Shown here piece after piece: positions 24,316 through 37,184 of a stretch of 64,000 nt of DNA. Each line of letters begins with the position of its first letter. Within the stretch, counting starts at the first letter, position 1. The notes below the pieces were generated by a model, which saw nothing but the letters and a program-made list of their open reading frames with translations, was not told where the DNA came from and did not search any database. A program made the position numbers and the translations under genes. The DNA is from Meghimatium bilineatum (Eukaryota > Mollusca > Gastropoda > Stylommatophora > Philomycidae): NCBI GenBank assembly GCA_034231615.1, contig CM067317.1, positions 3,344,801 to 3,408,800 of the forward strand. Reading direction: 5' to 3'.

Positions 24316-24960
24316 TATGTTTAAATAAAGGACACAAAGACTTTTTTAAAACACCATACAATAAATATATAACACGGTGGCAGACAATATATAAAGCATC
24401 TAAAAGCAATAGAAAACAATGCAGGCAGAGGTGAGATCACAAATTTAGAAACAAAACCCAAATAAAAACAAATAATGGATATAATAATAAATATTGAAAT
24501 GTTTGAACCAGAACTTTGATATTGTGTTGAAATCAATGATTCATTTATTTGCTAGAAATGTGGAAAAAACATAGGTATATAAAATATAGACAAAGACCAG
24601 GGGTAGAACAGTACCAATTGTTCCTAGAGGAAACTATAAAAATATGTGCTAGCATATATATATAAACCTAAAAGGAGCTATAAAAAAAATCAGTTACAAA
24701 ATGCAAAGAAAATTGAGATAAAAAGCAGTGTGACTATGACAAGAATGTACAGAAACCAACCAAGAACTCATACAAACAGATACTACAGAATGAGCTGATG
24801 CTAAACTACATGACGGTCACTCGCAATCGCTTTGGTATTAACAAGATTATTAGGAATATTAGCAGACATCTGTCCAAGGAAATATCGGAGCATATGCTCT
24901 TATCAGATGAATGTGTTATGACAGTAGACAAGATAAATTATCTAAAAGTCCATTCAACAC
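24316..24960. other. PMCA intron, no gene seen
   Basis: AT-rich sequence without recognisable features. Confidence 0.5.
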
Positions 24961-24964
24961 TGTC

Positions 24965-25295
24965 AGTGCTACTGTCTTGTAAGTTTCCACCAATGATGGC
25001 AACACTGGCAGTATTACTGTTTGTAAGCTACCAACAGTGATGGCAACACTGCTAATATCACTGGAAATTTACAACAGTGATGGCATTACTAAGTTTCCAA
25101 CAGTCATGGCAACACTGACAGTATCACTAAATGTCCAAACTGATGGCAACACTGACAGTATTACTTAAGTTTCCAACAGTGATGGCAACATTGAAAGTAT
25201 TACCATACTGTCTTTTAAGTTTCCAACATTGATGGAAACAATGACAATACTACTAGCTTGAAAGTTTCCAACAGTGATGCCAACTGCAGTATTAA
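24965..25295. repeat. Degenerate tandem repeat, about 36-40 bp period
   Basis: Around eight copies of a theme aagtttccaacagtgatggc followed by aacactgacagtattact, of uneven length. Confidence 0.85.
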
Positions 25296-25639
25296 TTTAT
25301 TTCTGTGTTATAGACAAATGCAACAATTCAACTGAAAATGTTTCAGTGTTTAAGATCAAAATAAGGGCTTCTTTATAGAATAATCTAGATTCAATCAGCT
25401 TTGAACATTTTTGAATGTTAATATTGCTGATTCCTGAGTATACTCGATAGAAAACAAGTGCCCAGACTTAGCGGGGGCGGTAGGGGGAAATTAATAATCA
25501 TCACCAGAATTATATTGTTGAGTTCTGTGCCAGCTGAAAAGGGCTGAGCAGTAATCTTAATCTTCCTTTCACATGATCTTCAATCACATCTACTATTGTG
25601 GTCACAAGTTCTAGTTGACTGAATCACATTCCCATAAGG

Positions 25640-25715
25640 AGATGATGATGCAGTTCCTTTAGCTGGGAGCAGGGTAGCTCTTGACAGCCCATAGCCTTCC
25701 CGACAAAAAAAAAGT
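25640..25715 (+). mobile_element. Fragment shared with dispersed repeat R1
   Basis: The block ggtagctcttgacagcccat, followed by agccttcccgacaaa, matches 4025-4070 (tagctcttataagcccataa, then cctttctgacaaa). Only this part of the family is present here. Confidence 0.4.
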
Positions 25716-26034
25716 CTTTATTCTTGTGGTGTCATCTAGTGGGCAGTTTTGTAAAATATGTTTTCTTGGTTTAAAAAAAAATTGTCCTTGGGATACACAA
25801 ACAGCACATATTGGTATCACCTACTCCAAATTTCCTGTACATGTGTTGTTTGAGTCTGTCACCAACTGTAAACTTCCTATACATGTGCTGTTTGAGTCTT
25901 GTCGCCTGTTCTCAATCTAAAAATGATTTTGTGTTTCTTTCTTCAATGTCTGTAGATAGCATCGGTTTTATTTTTATTTCATGGATGAGTTTAGCTCCAA
26001 TCATTCCTTCAGTGGAATATTTGTGAATCATTAA

Positions 26035-26310
26035 TTGAGTGGAGTATTTGTGAATAAATTTGGTGGAATACTTGTGAATAATTCATTTGGTGGAATATTT
26101 GTGAACAATTTATTTGGTGGAGCATTTGTGAATAATTTATCTGGTAGAGTATTTGTGAATAATTCATTTAGTAGAATATTTGTTAATAATTTATTCGGTA
26201 GAATATTTGTGAATAATCCATTTGGTGGAACATTTGTGAAGAATCGATTCAATGGAATATTTGTGAATCATGCATTCGTTAAGATATTTGTGAATCATTA
26301 AATCAGTGGA
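26035..26310. repeat. 27-bp tandem repeat
   Basis: Ten diverged units with ggtggaatatttgtgaataa and ttcattt. The 27-bp period leaves frames open on both strands (FVNNLFGGI and NELFTNIPP repeats); I treat these as artefacts. Confidence 0.93.
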
Positions 26311-26529
26311 AATATTTCTGTAGCAATTCTTTTACGTTTGTTCTAGTATAACAATTGCAATTTTTTGGTGATTTTTTTTGCTACCCGAGATTAAGTATAT
26401 TGTACTGCTATTTGACCGCAGATGTGAGACTTCTACAGTGTGCAGTCTAACACATACCTTCCCTAAGAAAAGATGTTGTCAGGAGATTCTGTAGCTTTTA
26501 TCCCCAGTATTGCTATTTATATAAAGACC

Positions 26530-26760
26530 ATCTCATGTCAAGACTACATCGAGAGACAGCAAACTAGGTTTTTTGTCTATATCATGAGAATAGATCCCTT
26601 CATGCATACAATAGCAGAAGATCAGGCCACACAAGGAAGACCAAGAACTATATAGTTGAAGACAATCAAAGATACCTTAAAGAGACACAGGCTGACCATG
26701 GTAAAGTGACTCAAATAGCCAACACGCTTAAAGACAAGTGGACATGACAATAGATAGACT
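26530..26760 (+). pseudogene. LINE polyprotein C-terminal remnant
   Basis: The plus strand reads YIERQQTRFFVYIMRIDPF, then TQGRPRT, a stop, and LKTIKDTLKRHRLTMVK. The RQ.TRFFGH+MR+.P block and the GRPRT...IKD.LK block are standard near the C-terminus of several LINE clades. Several stops interrupt it, and the body and zinc finger are missing. Confidence 0.7.
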
Positions 26761-26764
26761 GCTA

Positions 26765-27835
26765 CTTATGTAAACAAATTATTTGCAGTGCTTTTGGTAT
26801 TCAAGCTAGGACTTCCCTTGCACAAAACTCCCAGGGAATTTTTCTTATATGCCAAAGTAATTTCCATATCTTCCTTTTCATAATATTCTTCTTCTTCTTC
26901 TTCTTCTTCTTCTGCAAACTGTTAAACATCCAGTCCAATACTTTATGTTTTTCGTAATGTTTTATCAATACAATTTTTAAAAAATTGTGTTGTATTTTTC
27001 CTCATAACATGTTTCTCTTCCTAACATTGTTTTTTCAATCACGTTTCTTTTTAATAACATTATTAAACGTTTCTTTAAAAAAAAATTCCCCCCCCCATCA
27101 AGCTTCATAACACTATTATGTTTTTTTTAAAAGCATTATTATGTTCTTGACTCCTGTTTTATAGATGTCTTAGATATTTACCAAGTATAATATTGCCTTT
27201 CTATTAATGTTTGTTTGTGTGTGTGTGTCTGCGCTTTATTTTTATAAAATGGGAATGAAAAATAATTGGGTTCAATATGGGCAGCTGTACCTACATTCCG
27301 ATTTTTTAATATTATGCGCAGCTTCATTCCAACTTATAGTATGTGCAGCTTTCATGTCATCACAGAAATCATGTCACTAGCAAACTGTGTTGTTACAAAT
27401 ACAAAATGGCTAATTTAATAAGAGATGGCTGTTTACTGAGCTTGCTAGCTACATATAGAGTTGGAGGGGGGATCCTCAGTGGGTGGTGCGCACATCTTTG
27501 CATCCGGCAGCAGTTCTTGCAACTGTAAAATGCGTACTGCATCTTTATAAATATTTATGCTAAAAATGCTTATCTGTCCCTATTTCGTTTTTCACTACAT
27601 TCCAACTTTTTAATATAATATTTTGTTTTCTGCTAAATAATGTAGGTACAACTGTTCGTATTTTACCAACAATTTTATGGACAAGATTATAAACTAAGTT
27701 GGCAACATTGTTATGTCATGGATAACTATTAAATGAGTGTTGTCTTAATGTATGATTAACTAATGAATTGGTAATCCTGTTATGCTATGACTAACTAATG
27801 AGTTGAAAACAAACACTGTTAAGCAAGGCCTAATT
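26765..27835. other. PMCA intron, no gene seen
   Basis: T-rich sequence with a (CTT)n run at 26887-26912 and C8 at 27090. No coding signal. Confidence 0.5.
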
Positions 27836-27837
27836 GC

Positions 27838-28115
27838 TGAGCTGACAACGCTGTGTTGCTTAAGTAACATTTGATATGCGAACACTGTTATGCTATAAAT
27901 AACATCTGAGATGGCAACACTGTTATGATATAAATAATATCTTATTGGCAACACTGTTATGCTATATGTAACATTTGAGTTGGCAACACTGTTAAGCTAT
28001 AATATCGAGTTGGCAACACTGTTATGCTATAAGTAAAATTTGAGTTGGCACCACTGTTATGCTATAAGTAATATCAAATTGGCACCACTGTTATGCTATA
28101 GGTAACATCTGAGTG
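27838..28115. repeat. About 35-bp degenerate tandem repeat
   Basis: Eight units containing gagttggcaacactgttatg and ctataagtaacat, with length variants. Confidence 0.9.
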
Positions 28116-28119
28116 GGCA

Positions 28120-29330
28120 ACTGCAGACAAGACGTGGGGATATTCATTTTTGAAATACTTGTGGGATGCAACAAGTATGTCTGTCTAAGTTGTACGGAGG
28201 GAAGATCAAATATATGGACGTGAAAAAAAATTGGCAACATATTGCTACTTCTAAAGACTATTGGTACAAATATGTTCGAAAAAGGAATCATGGCAGAAAC
28301 TTATACTGCTGATAGTGTCCATAATGAGCTGAGATAAAGCAGGATGGGTGCTGTCCACTCTCTCCATACCTAGTTAAATTAGTGTGATGTTACACAAACA
28401 CATGACCTGCAGTTTGAGGTGAGGGGGGTCACACGACAGGTATGTTTTAATAACACACAAAAACAACATCTTCCAAATCCACCAATGAACTTGTACAACT
28501 ACTTCATCAAGCTGTCATGCATTTGAGCGCTAGAATCATGTACAGACCCTCTCTGTTTAATAGTACACTCATTGATGTACACACTTTGTTGTTCAACTAG
28601 ACCAAACAATCTTACAAACTGGGTCTCAAGATACGACCACTTCCATTTTACCAGCATTTATTTAACTTTGTTACAAATTATTAGCATTTATGTGCAAACT
28701 TGATGGAAAAAATTTCTTGAAAACAGATCATGGTGAAAATGGTATAGCAATGAAGGTTGGGGGAGGGGAGGTGGTGAAGAAAACAAATCAAGCATGCCTG
28801 CATATTTTAAACTTTGAAGGAAAAAAATAAATAGAATATCACTGGGCACAAACTATTTCTTTAATCCTGGGAGAAAAAAATATAATGAAATAAAGATTTG
28901 ATCACCTTTCTTCTTACAAAACGGACATTTAGGTTTAAATGAGACATCATGTTGTGCTTTGAGGATAAAAAAAAACAGACTTCAAAATCTTGATTGATAA
29001 AACAATGAGAGAACGGAGGTAATGATAACATTAGATGCAGAGATGGCATCAAATACGATTTGTTAAAGAACATGCGACATGATAACCGGTACTGTGTCTG
29101 TCAAGTTCTTGCATGAACTTGCGATCACAGATGAAGACAAACATGAACTTCTATAGACCATGAGTTAACTCTACCACCCATCAAATATTTCAAACATTGA
29201 TGCAGTACACAATTATCATGCAAAAATGACAACCATCTCCAAATCAGAAAAAAAACCAACCAAAAAATGTTCTACTTTTGGAATGATTTCTCAATAAAAT
29301 ATACCAGACTAAGAAACAAACTATATTTTG
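28120..29330. other. PMCA intron, no gene seen
   Basis: About 1.2 kb of AT-rich sequence without features I can support. Confidence 0.5.
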
Positions 29331-29535
29331 GATGATTTCTCAGGGATAGTCTAATATCACACTAAACTAACACTTTGTGATGATAATATAGTCTAATATC
29401 AGTAAGTAACATTACAAGTAACCATTACATTTGGGATGATTTCTCAAAATAGTCTAATATTAGGTAAGTAACACTTCATTTGGGATGATTTCTCAAAATA
29501 GTCAAATATTAGGTTAAGTAACACTAGATTTCCAC
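29330..29535. repeat. Degenerate tandem repeat
   Basis: About four uneven units with gggatgatttctcaaaatag and tctaatattaggtaagtaac. Confidence 0.75.
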
Positions 29536-29674
29536 TCTTGCTGCTAAAAATACTATTCTGGATGATAATATACATTTATTATTATTATATAATTATTTAT
29601 TATAGAACCGAGTTAATGTTTATGTTACAGGGACATAACAGAGGACTAGACTGTGTTAGCATACATGAGGAGTC

Positions 29675-30232
29675 AGTCATGGCTTAGGCATGATTACTTA
29701 TCTAAGAAAGTTGATGATGAAGTTTTGTTAGTCACAGCTTAGATTTGATTATTTATCTAAGAAAGTTGATGATGAAGTTTTGTTAGTCACAGCTTAGATT
29801 TGATTATTTATCTAAGAAAGTTGATAATGAAGTTTTGTTAGCCACAGCTTAGATTTGATTATTTATCTAAGAAAGTTGATGATGAAGTTTTGTTAGTCAC
29901 AGCTTAGATTTGATTATTTATCTAAGAAAGTTGATGATGAAGTTTTGTTAGTCACAGCTTAGATTTGATTATTTATCTAAGAAAGTTGATGATGAAGTTT
30001 TGTTAGCCACAGCTTAGATTTGATTATTTATCTAAGAAAGTTGATGATGAAGTTTTGTTAGCCACAGCTTAGATTTGATTATTTATCTAAGAAAGTTGAT
30101 AATGAAGTTTTGTTAGCCACAGCTTAGATTTGATTATTTATCTAAGAAAGTTGATGATGAAGTTTTGTTAGTCACAGCTTAGATTTGATTATTTATCTAA
30201 GAAAGTTGATAATGAAGTTTGTTATTTTCTAA
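29675..30232. repeat. 55-bp tandem repeat
   Basis: Ten units of 55 bp (cacagcttagatttgattat, ttatctaagaaagttgat, gatgaagttttgttag) with few differences (gtcac or gccac; gatgat or gataat). High uniformity implies recent expansion. Confidence 0.96.
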
Positions 30233-30765
30233 ATTTGAATCTACAAATGACCAAACTTAAGACTGGCTCCCTCAAATCTATGTTCTTAAAGATGCAGAAA
30301 AATGAGAGAGCTTCACAGAATAGAGAAAAGATAAGCTGTAGAAAATCTGAAAAAATTATAGCTATAGGATAGGTGATTGATCTCTGCACAAAGCACAAGC
30401 AAGCACATATTGTAAATTTGTTGGTAAACACTATTTGTCAGGTACAAATTGGTCTTGTCAGGCAACATAAACATATTTGCTTCAATGCATCATCATTATC
30501 AGAATGTGGCTAGAGGCTCCTTGAAACTGGATACCAATAAAAAAATATTAACATAAATTTATCACTTCTAATTCTATTTACTGATAGGTTAATACTGTCA
30601 TTTTTCATGTGCATATTTGTGGTATATTTCTCCTATGTGAGTAACTGTTGGCTATATCAACTTATTGTTTCTATACTCAAAGATGCTAAGTAATGTAATT
30701 TCAACTGGAATCTGAATAGAAATAATAAGGTCAGCTGTTGATTAACATATATGAGATGTGTAACT
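30233..30765. other. PMCA intron, no gene seen
   Basis: AT-rich, no recognisable feature. Confidence 0.5.
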
Positions 30766-30769
30766 AGTG

Positions 30770-31225
30770 GCTATACCCAACAGTCATGTACCAACCACAT
30801 TTCCCTCACAATATGTAACATCTAACAGACAGAACCAACCACGCTTCCCTGACTTAACATATGTGATACATCTAACAGTAATTACCAAACACACTTCCCT
30901 GACTATATGTAATACATCTAACAGACAGTACCAGCCACACTTCCCTGACTAACATATGTGATACATCTAACAGTCATGTACCAACTACACTTCCCTGACA
31001 ATATTTAATACATCTGACAGTACCAACCACACTTCCCTGACTATATGTAATACATCTAACAGACAGTACCAACCACACTTCCCTGACTATATGTAATACA
31101 TCTAACAGACAGTACCAACCACACTTCCCTGACTATATGTAATACATCTAACAGACAGTACCAGCCATACTTCCCTGACTTAACATATGTGATACATCTA
31201 ACAGACTAATACATCTAACAAACAG
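30770..31225. repeat. About 46-bp tandem repeat
   Basis: Ten uneven units containing acatctaacagacagtacca, accacacttccctgac and tatatgtaat, with insertions in several. Confidence 0.9.
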
Positions 31226-31229
31226 CATC

Positions 31230-31765
31230 AACTAAACTATTCTGACTGACAGAACATACATAAATGCTTCTCATTTCCTCACTGTAGGCATATGCACAGA
31301 ACGAATGGAGGTGACAGATGAAAACTGATGCATTGGGCAATTGACGCAAACAAAATAGTGACAACACATCTACATTCTTTGAACTACATCCAGACTACAA
31401 CTGACACACAAACTAACAACCAATTGTCAGACATGCAAACTAAAAACCAACTGTCCAACACAAACTCACTAACAACAAATCGTCCCAACACACAATCTGC
31501 AATCAATTGTGCTTTTCTTTATACCTCTTGGTAAACTGTCTAACACTACCATGCCAACTAATGTACTTTAGTAATCAACTATTTAATCTGACCAGATAAT
31601 ATCTCATGTACTTTACAAGTGCCAGTACTTCATTATTTCTGGCTGTTGATTGGTTAAACATTATATTGGAGTTGAGAAATCCTGTGTATTCTAAAAATTT
31701 ATGCAAACAAAAAAAAAATGGGGTGTTGGCATGCGGTTAATGGTCTAACAGACAAATTAATGTAG
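31230..31765. other. PMCA intron, no gene seen
   Basis: A loose repeat of acaaactaacaaccaattgt lies at 31400-31510. Otherwise nothing before the 36-nt exon. Confidence 0.5.
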
Positions 31766-31771
31766 ACTTAC

Positions 31772-31807
31772 GTGGTTTCTTTTGCTCCTGGTCTCGTCTG
31801 TCCACCC
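31772..31807 (-). CDS. ATP2B: PMCA 36-nt mini-exon (site A cassette)
   Basis: A strong minus-strand acceptor (pyrimidine-rich tract ending TTGCAG) and donor (GTAAGT) enclose 36 nt. With the G carried from the preceding PMCA exon it reads GVDRRDQEQKKP, a hydrophilic, charged peptide typical of the PMCA linker before TM3. Phase is 1 in and 1 out, and length is a multiple of three, so inclusion or skipping keeps the frame. It lies alone in a large intron. That it is alternatively spliced is inference from position, size and phase. Confidence 0.75.
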
Positions 31808-31814
31808 CTGCAAG

Positions 31815-32225
31815 TTAGAGAGTTAGAGAGAATGCAAACTATGATAGATTATAACAAGCGTTGCTCATAGTTGCCATATGAATCTGGTTGATCACGGATC
31901 ATCCGCACATCTGATCAATGTATTAATCAACTTTATTATGGCCCAGACAAAAGGTCAGCATGAAGAATGGTATTGAAGTTGTCCTTCTGTTACATACTTC
32001 TCTTAAGACTGTTGCTAAGTGTGATGTCTCATGCTTGTATCATGTCCTCATAGGCTGTTTTCTTTCATTTATATTATAGCAAAACCATTGAAGTCATCTG
32101 GTCATGTCCTTGGCTATGATCTGTTTTTAAAACTATCTATTGAGGGTAGTTTAACATCTGCAGACTCCACCAAACCATGTTCTTAACAGCTTGCTTCATA
32201 AACTTACAATTACAAAACTCAAAGC
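31815..32225. other. PMCA intron, no gene seen
   Basis: Intron upstream of the 36-nt exon; no repeat or coding signal apart from a short (agttagag)2 at the splice acceptor. Confidence 0.5.
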
Positions 32226-32227
32226 TG

Positions 32228-32450
32228 ACAATTGTCGAGACAATCGTCCATGCAAGCACATACCAAGAGATTATATCCCACTAAATGCTATGGTACAGTG
32301 CCAAGACAATTGTCCATGCAAGCACATACCAAGAGATTATGTCCAACCAAATGCTCAAGTCCGAATGGTTAAGTGCCAAGACAATTGTCCATGCAAGCAC
32401 ATACCAATATATCATGTCCAACCAAATATTCAAGTCAGAATGGTAATGGC
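32228..32450. repeat. About 65-75 bp tandem repeat, three copies
   Basis: Three uneven copies with gacaattgtccatgcaagca, cataccaagagattatgtcc and aaccaaatgctcaagt. An open frame of 112 codons runs through it but has no recognisable domain. Confidence 0.9.
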
Positions 32451-32454
32451 AACA

Positions 32455-33320
32455 TTCTTTTACATTCCAATGTATATTTTAAATTTACTTTTATTACTGA
32501 AAAAATATTTTTCTGACTTTAAATCATGAGTTTGTTGGCAACCATGACTTGCAGTTTCTAACAAGACACATTTAAGAGCTTCAAATATATGTGAAAACTA
32601 ACAGTAAAATTGGTATCTTACAACTAAATATTTGTTTTACGTTTCCCCACCCCTCCACATATGAACTAAAAACTAAACAAACGCAAAATAATATTGGGAG
32701 GGGGAGGGGGCTGAGAGAATGAGACATATCTCCACTGAAAGATTTATTCCTCTTCAATAAATATCAGCATAAAACAAAATATAAAAGAACTCTAGAATCT
32801 CATCTGGAACACATCCTACACTTAGCTAACATGACCCTGGACAGGGACTACAATGTAGTTCTAGGATTGGTCACATTTCTCAACATCTTATTGTGTTGAC
32901 TTATCTATCACCTGTTGATTATGAATACATGAATATTATACAGGAGTGTGTGGAGGAGGGCAGCAGGGTTAAATGCAAGCTTGTGTCTGTAATTTAACAA
33001 CTGAAATACCAGGTTAAATGGCACACCTGAACCCTGTGATGCCAGGAGTGGTGCTCTGTGATTGGTTAAATACAGCTGTTGCAGTTAGTGGCTCTTAGAA
33101 ACACAGCTATAAGAAATATTCTATGAAGATAGAATGTTCAGAGTTCTATTCAACACTAACAAATAATAGGTAATTGATGACCGAGATTATTATATAGAAC
33201 TCATATCAACAATAGATGGAGACAAGATGATGATCATGTCACCAAGATTCCAGACAGAACATGTTAGGTGTAATGTAGCTAAACCATCTTTAGTATACAT
33301 TTTAATGATAACAGGGATGT
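32455..33320. other. PMCA intron, no gene seen
   Basis: Contains a G-rich stretch at 32694-32712 but no supported feature. Confidence 0.5.
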
Positions 33321-33321
33321 A

Positions 33322-33505
33322 CTAAGTTGATATGACTAGAGTAACATCAGTGATGGATGTACTAGGCTGATATGACTGGAGCAACATCAGTGATGGATGT
33401 ACTAGACTGATGACTGGAGTAACATCAGTGATGGATGTACTAGGCTGATATGACTAGAGTAACATCAGTGATGGATGTACTACGCTGAAATGACTAGAGT
33501 AACTT
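33322..33505. repeat. 40-bp tandem repeat, array 1 of a related pair
   Basis: About 4.5 units of 40 bp with ggatgtactaggctgatatg and actagagtaacatcagtgat. The unit is related to the 41-bp array at 34685-34880. Confidence 0.93.
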
Positions 33506-33729
33506 GTAACGTGATGATTGTTGGTGCTATAGATTCTTGACATATGACCAGTCTTTGTGATTCTCACTCTCTGGTTGTTGAAAGACCAGTCTATGTTCTT
33601 TGACCCAATGCCACATTGTGTGTGATTTATGCATGTGTTTGTGAGCTATTGTTTTGTTTCATTTATCTGACCTTGGAACCATAGAGAAGAAATTTCATGT
33701 CCATGACGTCAATTTAGGATTGCAAAATC

Positions 33730-33908
33730 ATCTCTCTATGTGTCATAGTACATCGATATTAGTGGTGTTTCCTACCTCACTATGTGTCATAGTACAGCAT
33801 CGTTATTGGTGTTTCCCATCTCACTATGTGTCATAGTACAGCATCGTTATTGGTGTTTCCCATCTCACTATGTGTCATAGTACAGCATCGTTATTGGTGT
33901 TTCCTGAG
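33730..33908. repeat. 45-bp tandem repeat
   Basis: Four units with ctcactatgtgtcatagtac and agcatcgttattggtgtttc; the last three are near identical. Confidence 0.93.
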
Positions 33909-33949
33909 AAGTATTTCCTACCTTTTAAATCTGAACCAAACTGAGATTC

Positions 33950-33971
33950 GGGGGGGGGGGGGGGGGGGGGG
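33950..33971 (+). repeat. Homopolymer run of 22 G
   Basis: An uninterrupted run of G on the plus strand (C on the PMCA sense strand). Such a run can form G-quadruplex DNA and is prone to slippage and sequencing error. Confidence 0.9.
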
Positions 33972-34109
33972 ACACTTTGATACTGCAAAGGGTGGTGCCT
34001 CTGTAGTTGTTACCATATTTGCCTACCACATATTCTGTGAGATTTCACCTTGTGTCAAGCATGAGAACATTTTCTTTAAGGATGTTGTCATTTGCTGTTG
34101 TCTAGCCAT

Positions 34110-34235
34110 TTACAATTTTATTCATGGATGTCATTCTCTGTCAGTTCATCATCAAGTTTTATCATTTTCAATGATGTTATTCTCTCTGTCAGTTCATCAT
34201 CAAGTTTTGTCGTTACAGAGCTTTTCTCCGATATG
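34110..34235. repeat. Duplicated segment of about 50 bp
   Basis: Two copies of attctctgtcagttcatcat followed by caagtttt, at about 34131 and 34179. Confidence 0.85.
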
Positions 34236-34684
34236 TTGACCAGAAGTAGGTCTCATTGCATATCCACCTGGTCTGATTTGATCTGAGGTGTCCTGCTTCT
34301 GATGTGAGGAAAGTAATTTTGATGACCTTCATTCCCAGAGCTACTTTTGATGTTTCCATACATCATCGTAGTGTACATCATCAACAGTTTGTATTTTAGC
34401 ATATAAATTTGATCGATGATTTACACATTTCATGATTCTTGCTGCAATTTTTATTACCTTCATTTACTGTCATTATGCTGTTATCATATGTGTCAGGCCA
34501 TTTCAACATATAAATCTCTGTTCTACATTCTGCTTTAAATCTATGACAATAAATCCTGCTACAAGAAAGATCCAATGAGAATTTCTGAACACACAGTTAA
34601 ATAAATACATTTTGTTTTGTCTAAAAAATATTTATTTGTGTGATTGAGGCAACTAAACTGATATTACTCAGTCACACCTATAAT

Positions 34685-34880
34685 GGATGTACTAAAGCTG
34701 GTATTACTGGAGTCACACCTATAACAGATGTACTAAAGCTGATATTACTGGAGTCCCACCTATAACGGATGTACTAAAGCTGATATTACTGGAGTCACAC
34801 CTATAACAGATGTACTAAAGCTGATATTACTGGAGTCACACCTATAAACAGATGTACTAAAGCTGATATTACTGGAGTAA
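34685..34880. repeat. 41-bp tandem repeat, array 2 of a related pair
   Basis: Five units with ggatgtactaaagctgatat, tactggagtcacac and ctataac. It matches the 33322-33505 unit in the order ggatgtacta, gctgatat, gact/tact, ggagt. Confidence 0.93.
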
Positions 34881-34884
34881 GAAT

Positions 34885-36475
34885 GTACATTAAATAACAA
34901 TGAAAAAAAATGAAATAGAATGAGCAAAGTATTCACAGTAAAGTCATGAAAACAGCCTATCCTTAGAGCGGAAACAACTTAACTTCCTTATTACACAAAC
35001 AATTTCCAGAACGTATCTTCTAACAGAGACAAGACAACAGATCTTTACCACTATCTACAAAAATACAACAAGCAAAATTGTCTAACACTTAGCAACATAA
35101 AGAACATAGAACACAGAAACTGGTCAATACTATCTACGTGATATCAACTTATTTTTGGGGACACAAAAATAAGCAGTTCATTTCGTACACAGTTGCACAT
35201 AAAAATGTTTTATATACAAATGAGATTGTCCTTCCTGAACTTAGATGGCAACATTAATTGATATGTTCTGAGACAGATGATGATGGATTGAGAATGTAAA
35301 GTCTGTACAATACAGCTGTGATGCGGTTAGTCAAGTACGGAAAAACCCGTTTACTCAAGTTGCAAGGCGATTCGGTGCCGTTAGAACGGACCTGGTTAAA
35401 TTCGCTTTAGTTTCAAGAATTGTGAATTTATCTTCTTGCTTTCTACTTGAATTTACTTGTACAATACAGCTGGATAGAAAATTACTACAGCCAAAAAAAT
35501 GTTGTGTTGATGGCTACGTCCTGAATAGGCTACCAAAAAATACAGCTGGAAGTCTAATGCAGACAACAAATAAATTAAAGTACAAAAACAAATAATGTTC
35601 ACGAAAAACACAGGAAAAAAATTTCATGAAACTTTTAAAGTGTTTACACTGAGCACTTTATTTTATGTATTTTTTTCTGTAAAAAAACCAAAAAAACTCA
35701 TTTAACTAAAATGAAAAGAGAAATTTAACAAAACAAAGAAAACAGAAAATAAAATTTGTGAATATGCACGCACAACACAACTAAGGTTGCTAATATGTGC
35801 ACAACAACTGAATACATTGTTGATAAATATATATATATATATAATAACAAGCCTGAACATAGCAACAATAGTCCAGAGAAGAAGTAGTGGGGATATGACA
35901 GCCACCATAGGAGAAACTATTGAGACATGTATTTATATAGCAAAATCTGAACATGGAAACTCTGAAATAGTACTGATATGGTGATGTTACCTTTAACTGC
36001 AACTAAACGAATGCCTGCCAGAAGGGGAGGGGGCATATTCAAAAATCATATACGATCAATCATTGCTTGAATAAAATGCAATCAAATTACTCTGAGAGCA
36101 TTAATAGTAAGCAGTTCTCATATTTCCACATGATAGTGTGTTATTGTTGTACTGTAAGAAATATCATCTACGATCTATGGCGATGATGGGATGTGACTCA
36201 CAAGACCAATCAGAGCCACAAAGTTTGTCACAGTATGTACAAGGACATCACATTTTCACCTGTATGATCCTGTGATGTGTGGCTTCTTAGATGTGTGGCA
36301 CTTGCACTAACTGCTATCATTTTCTCCTTTGTCTTTTTTACCATTCTTGATCTTTCTCCTCCATGGAACAAGAAACATGACCTGTTTTCCTTGATTTCTT
36401 ATCAATGTGAACACTGACTACAAATCATTTACTGAGTGATATATGATTGTCTGTAGTCAGATTATTTATGAAATG
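34885..36475. other. PMCA intron, no gene seen
   Basis: About 1.6 kb, mostly AT-rich. Around 35325-35400 there is a small G+C-richer patch with acggaaaaacccgt; I could not assign it. Confidence 0.5.
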
Positions 36476-36479
36476 ACAT

Positions 36480-36856
36480 CATTGCAATATTGTCAGACCC
36501 TTAGGCACTCAATCTCCCTTAGCATATCTTGAAGAGAATGTTTGCTAATGGTTTGAGAATGTTTGCTAATGGTTCCCATGGCTCGCTCATTGAATATTCT
36601 CCTTATTCTGCCATGCAGGTAGAAGGTTCTACAAGCACAGGATTTAATACTAAATATCTCTAATCTCAGCTCTGTCTCAATGCATCGATTGTGATGTTCA
36701 TATTAAGCAGGTGCTCGTAAAGCAGTTTCAATACCTCCCCTTTATCCACTGATGCATTGGCTGCAATCCTATCTGTTACTGAATTCCTGTATCTAGCTGA
36801 CAACAGAAACAAGTAATGCCCAGGAGGTGACAAGTAGCAATAGATGCCATTCACTC
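36480..36856 (-). other. Unidentified coding-like relic
   Basis: A minus-strand frame at 36666-36854 contains DRIAANASVDKGEVLKLLYE and continues, past stops, into upstream frames with similar composition. Composition suggests old protein-coding sequence, possibly a mobile element, but I recognise no family. A 25-bp duplication (gaatgtttgctaatggtt) lies at about 36535-36575. Confidence 0.3.
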
Positions 36857-37184
36857 ATATCCTCCACTGGACATTTTGGTTTTTTTGAGAGTATGATATA
36901 CTAACTGCCTGAATGTTTCATGACCTGAATCACAAATATCAACATAACACAGGTCAGATCTGAGCAGGTCACACTATAACAACCTGACCAAGGAGAGATT
37001 CAAGTAAGCAGATCTGGTATTGAAACATGTAGAACATAATTTATGAATGTTTGCAATTGTTCTCTTACTTGTATTGCAAAAATGCTACCTATTTGCCACG
37101 TGATGATGCCTTCATTCTTCACTGATGTCTGAGAACATATCATCCCAGCTTGATGTCTGTAGTTTCTCTTATCCTTAATCAGTG

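Noticed and set aside
35325..35400. G+C-richer patch tested as a further PMCA cassette exon
   Set aside because: The phase-1 reading after the only usable acceptor meets a stop at once.
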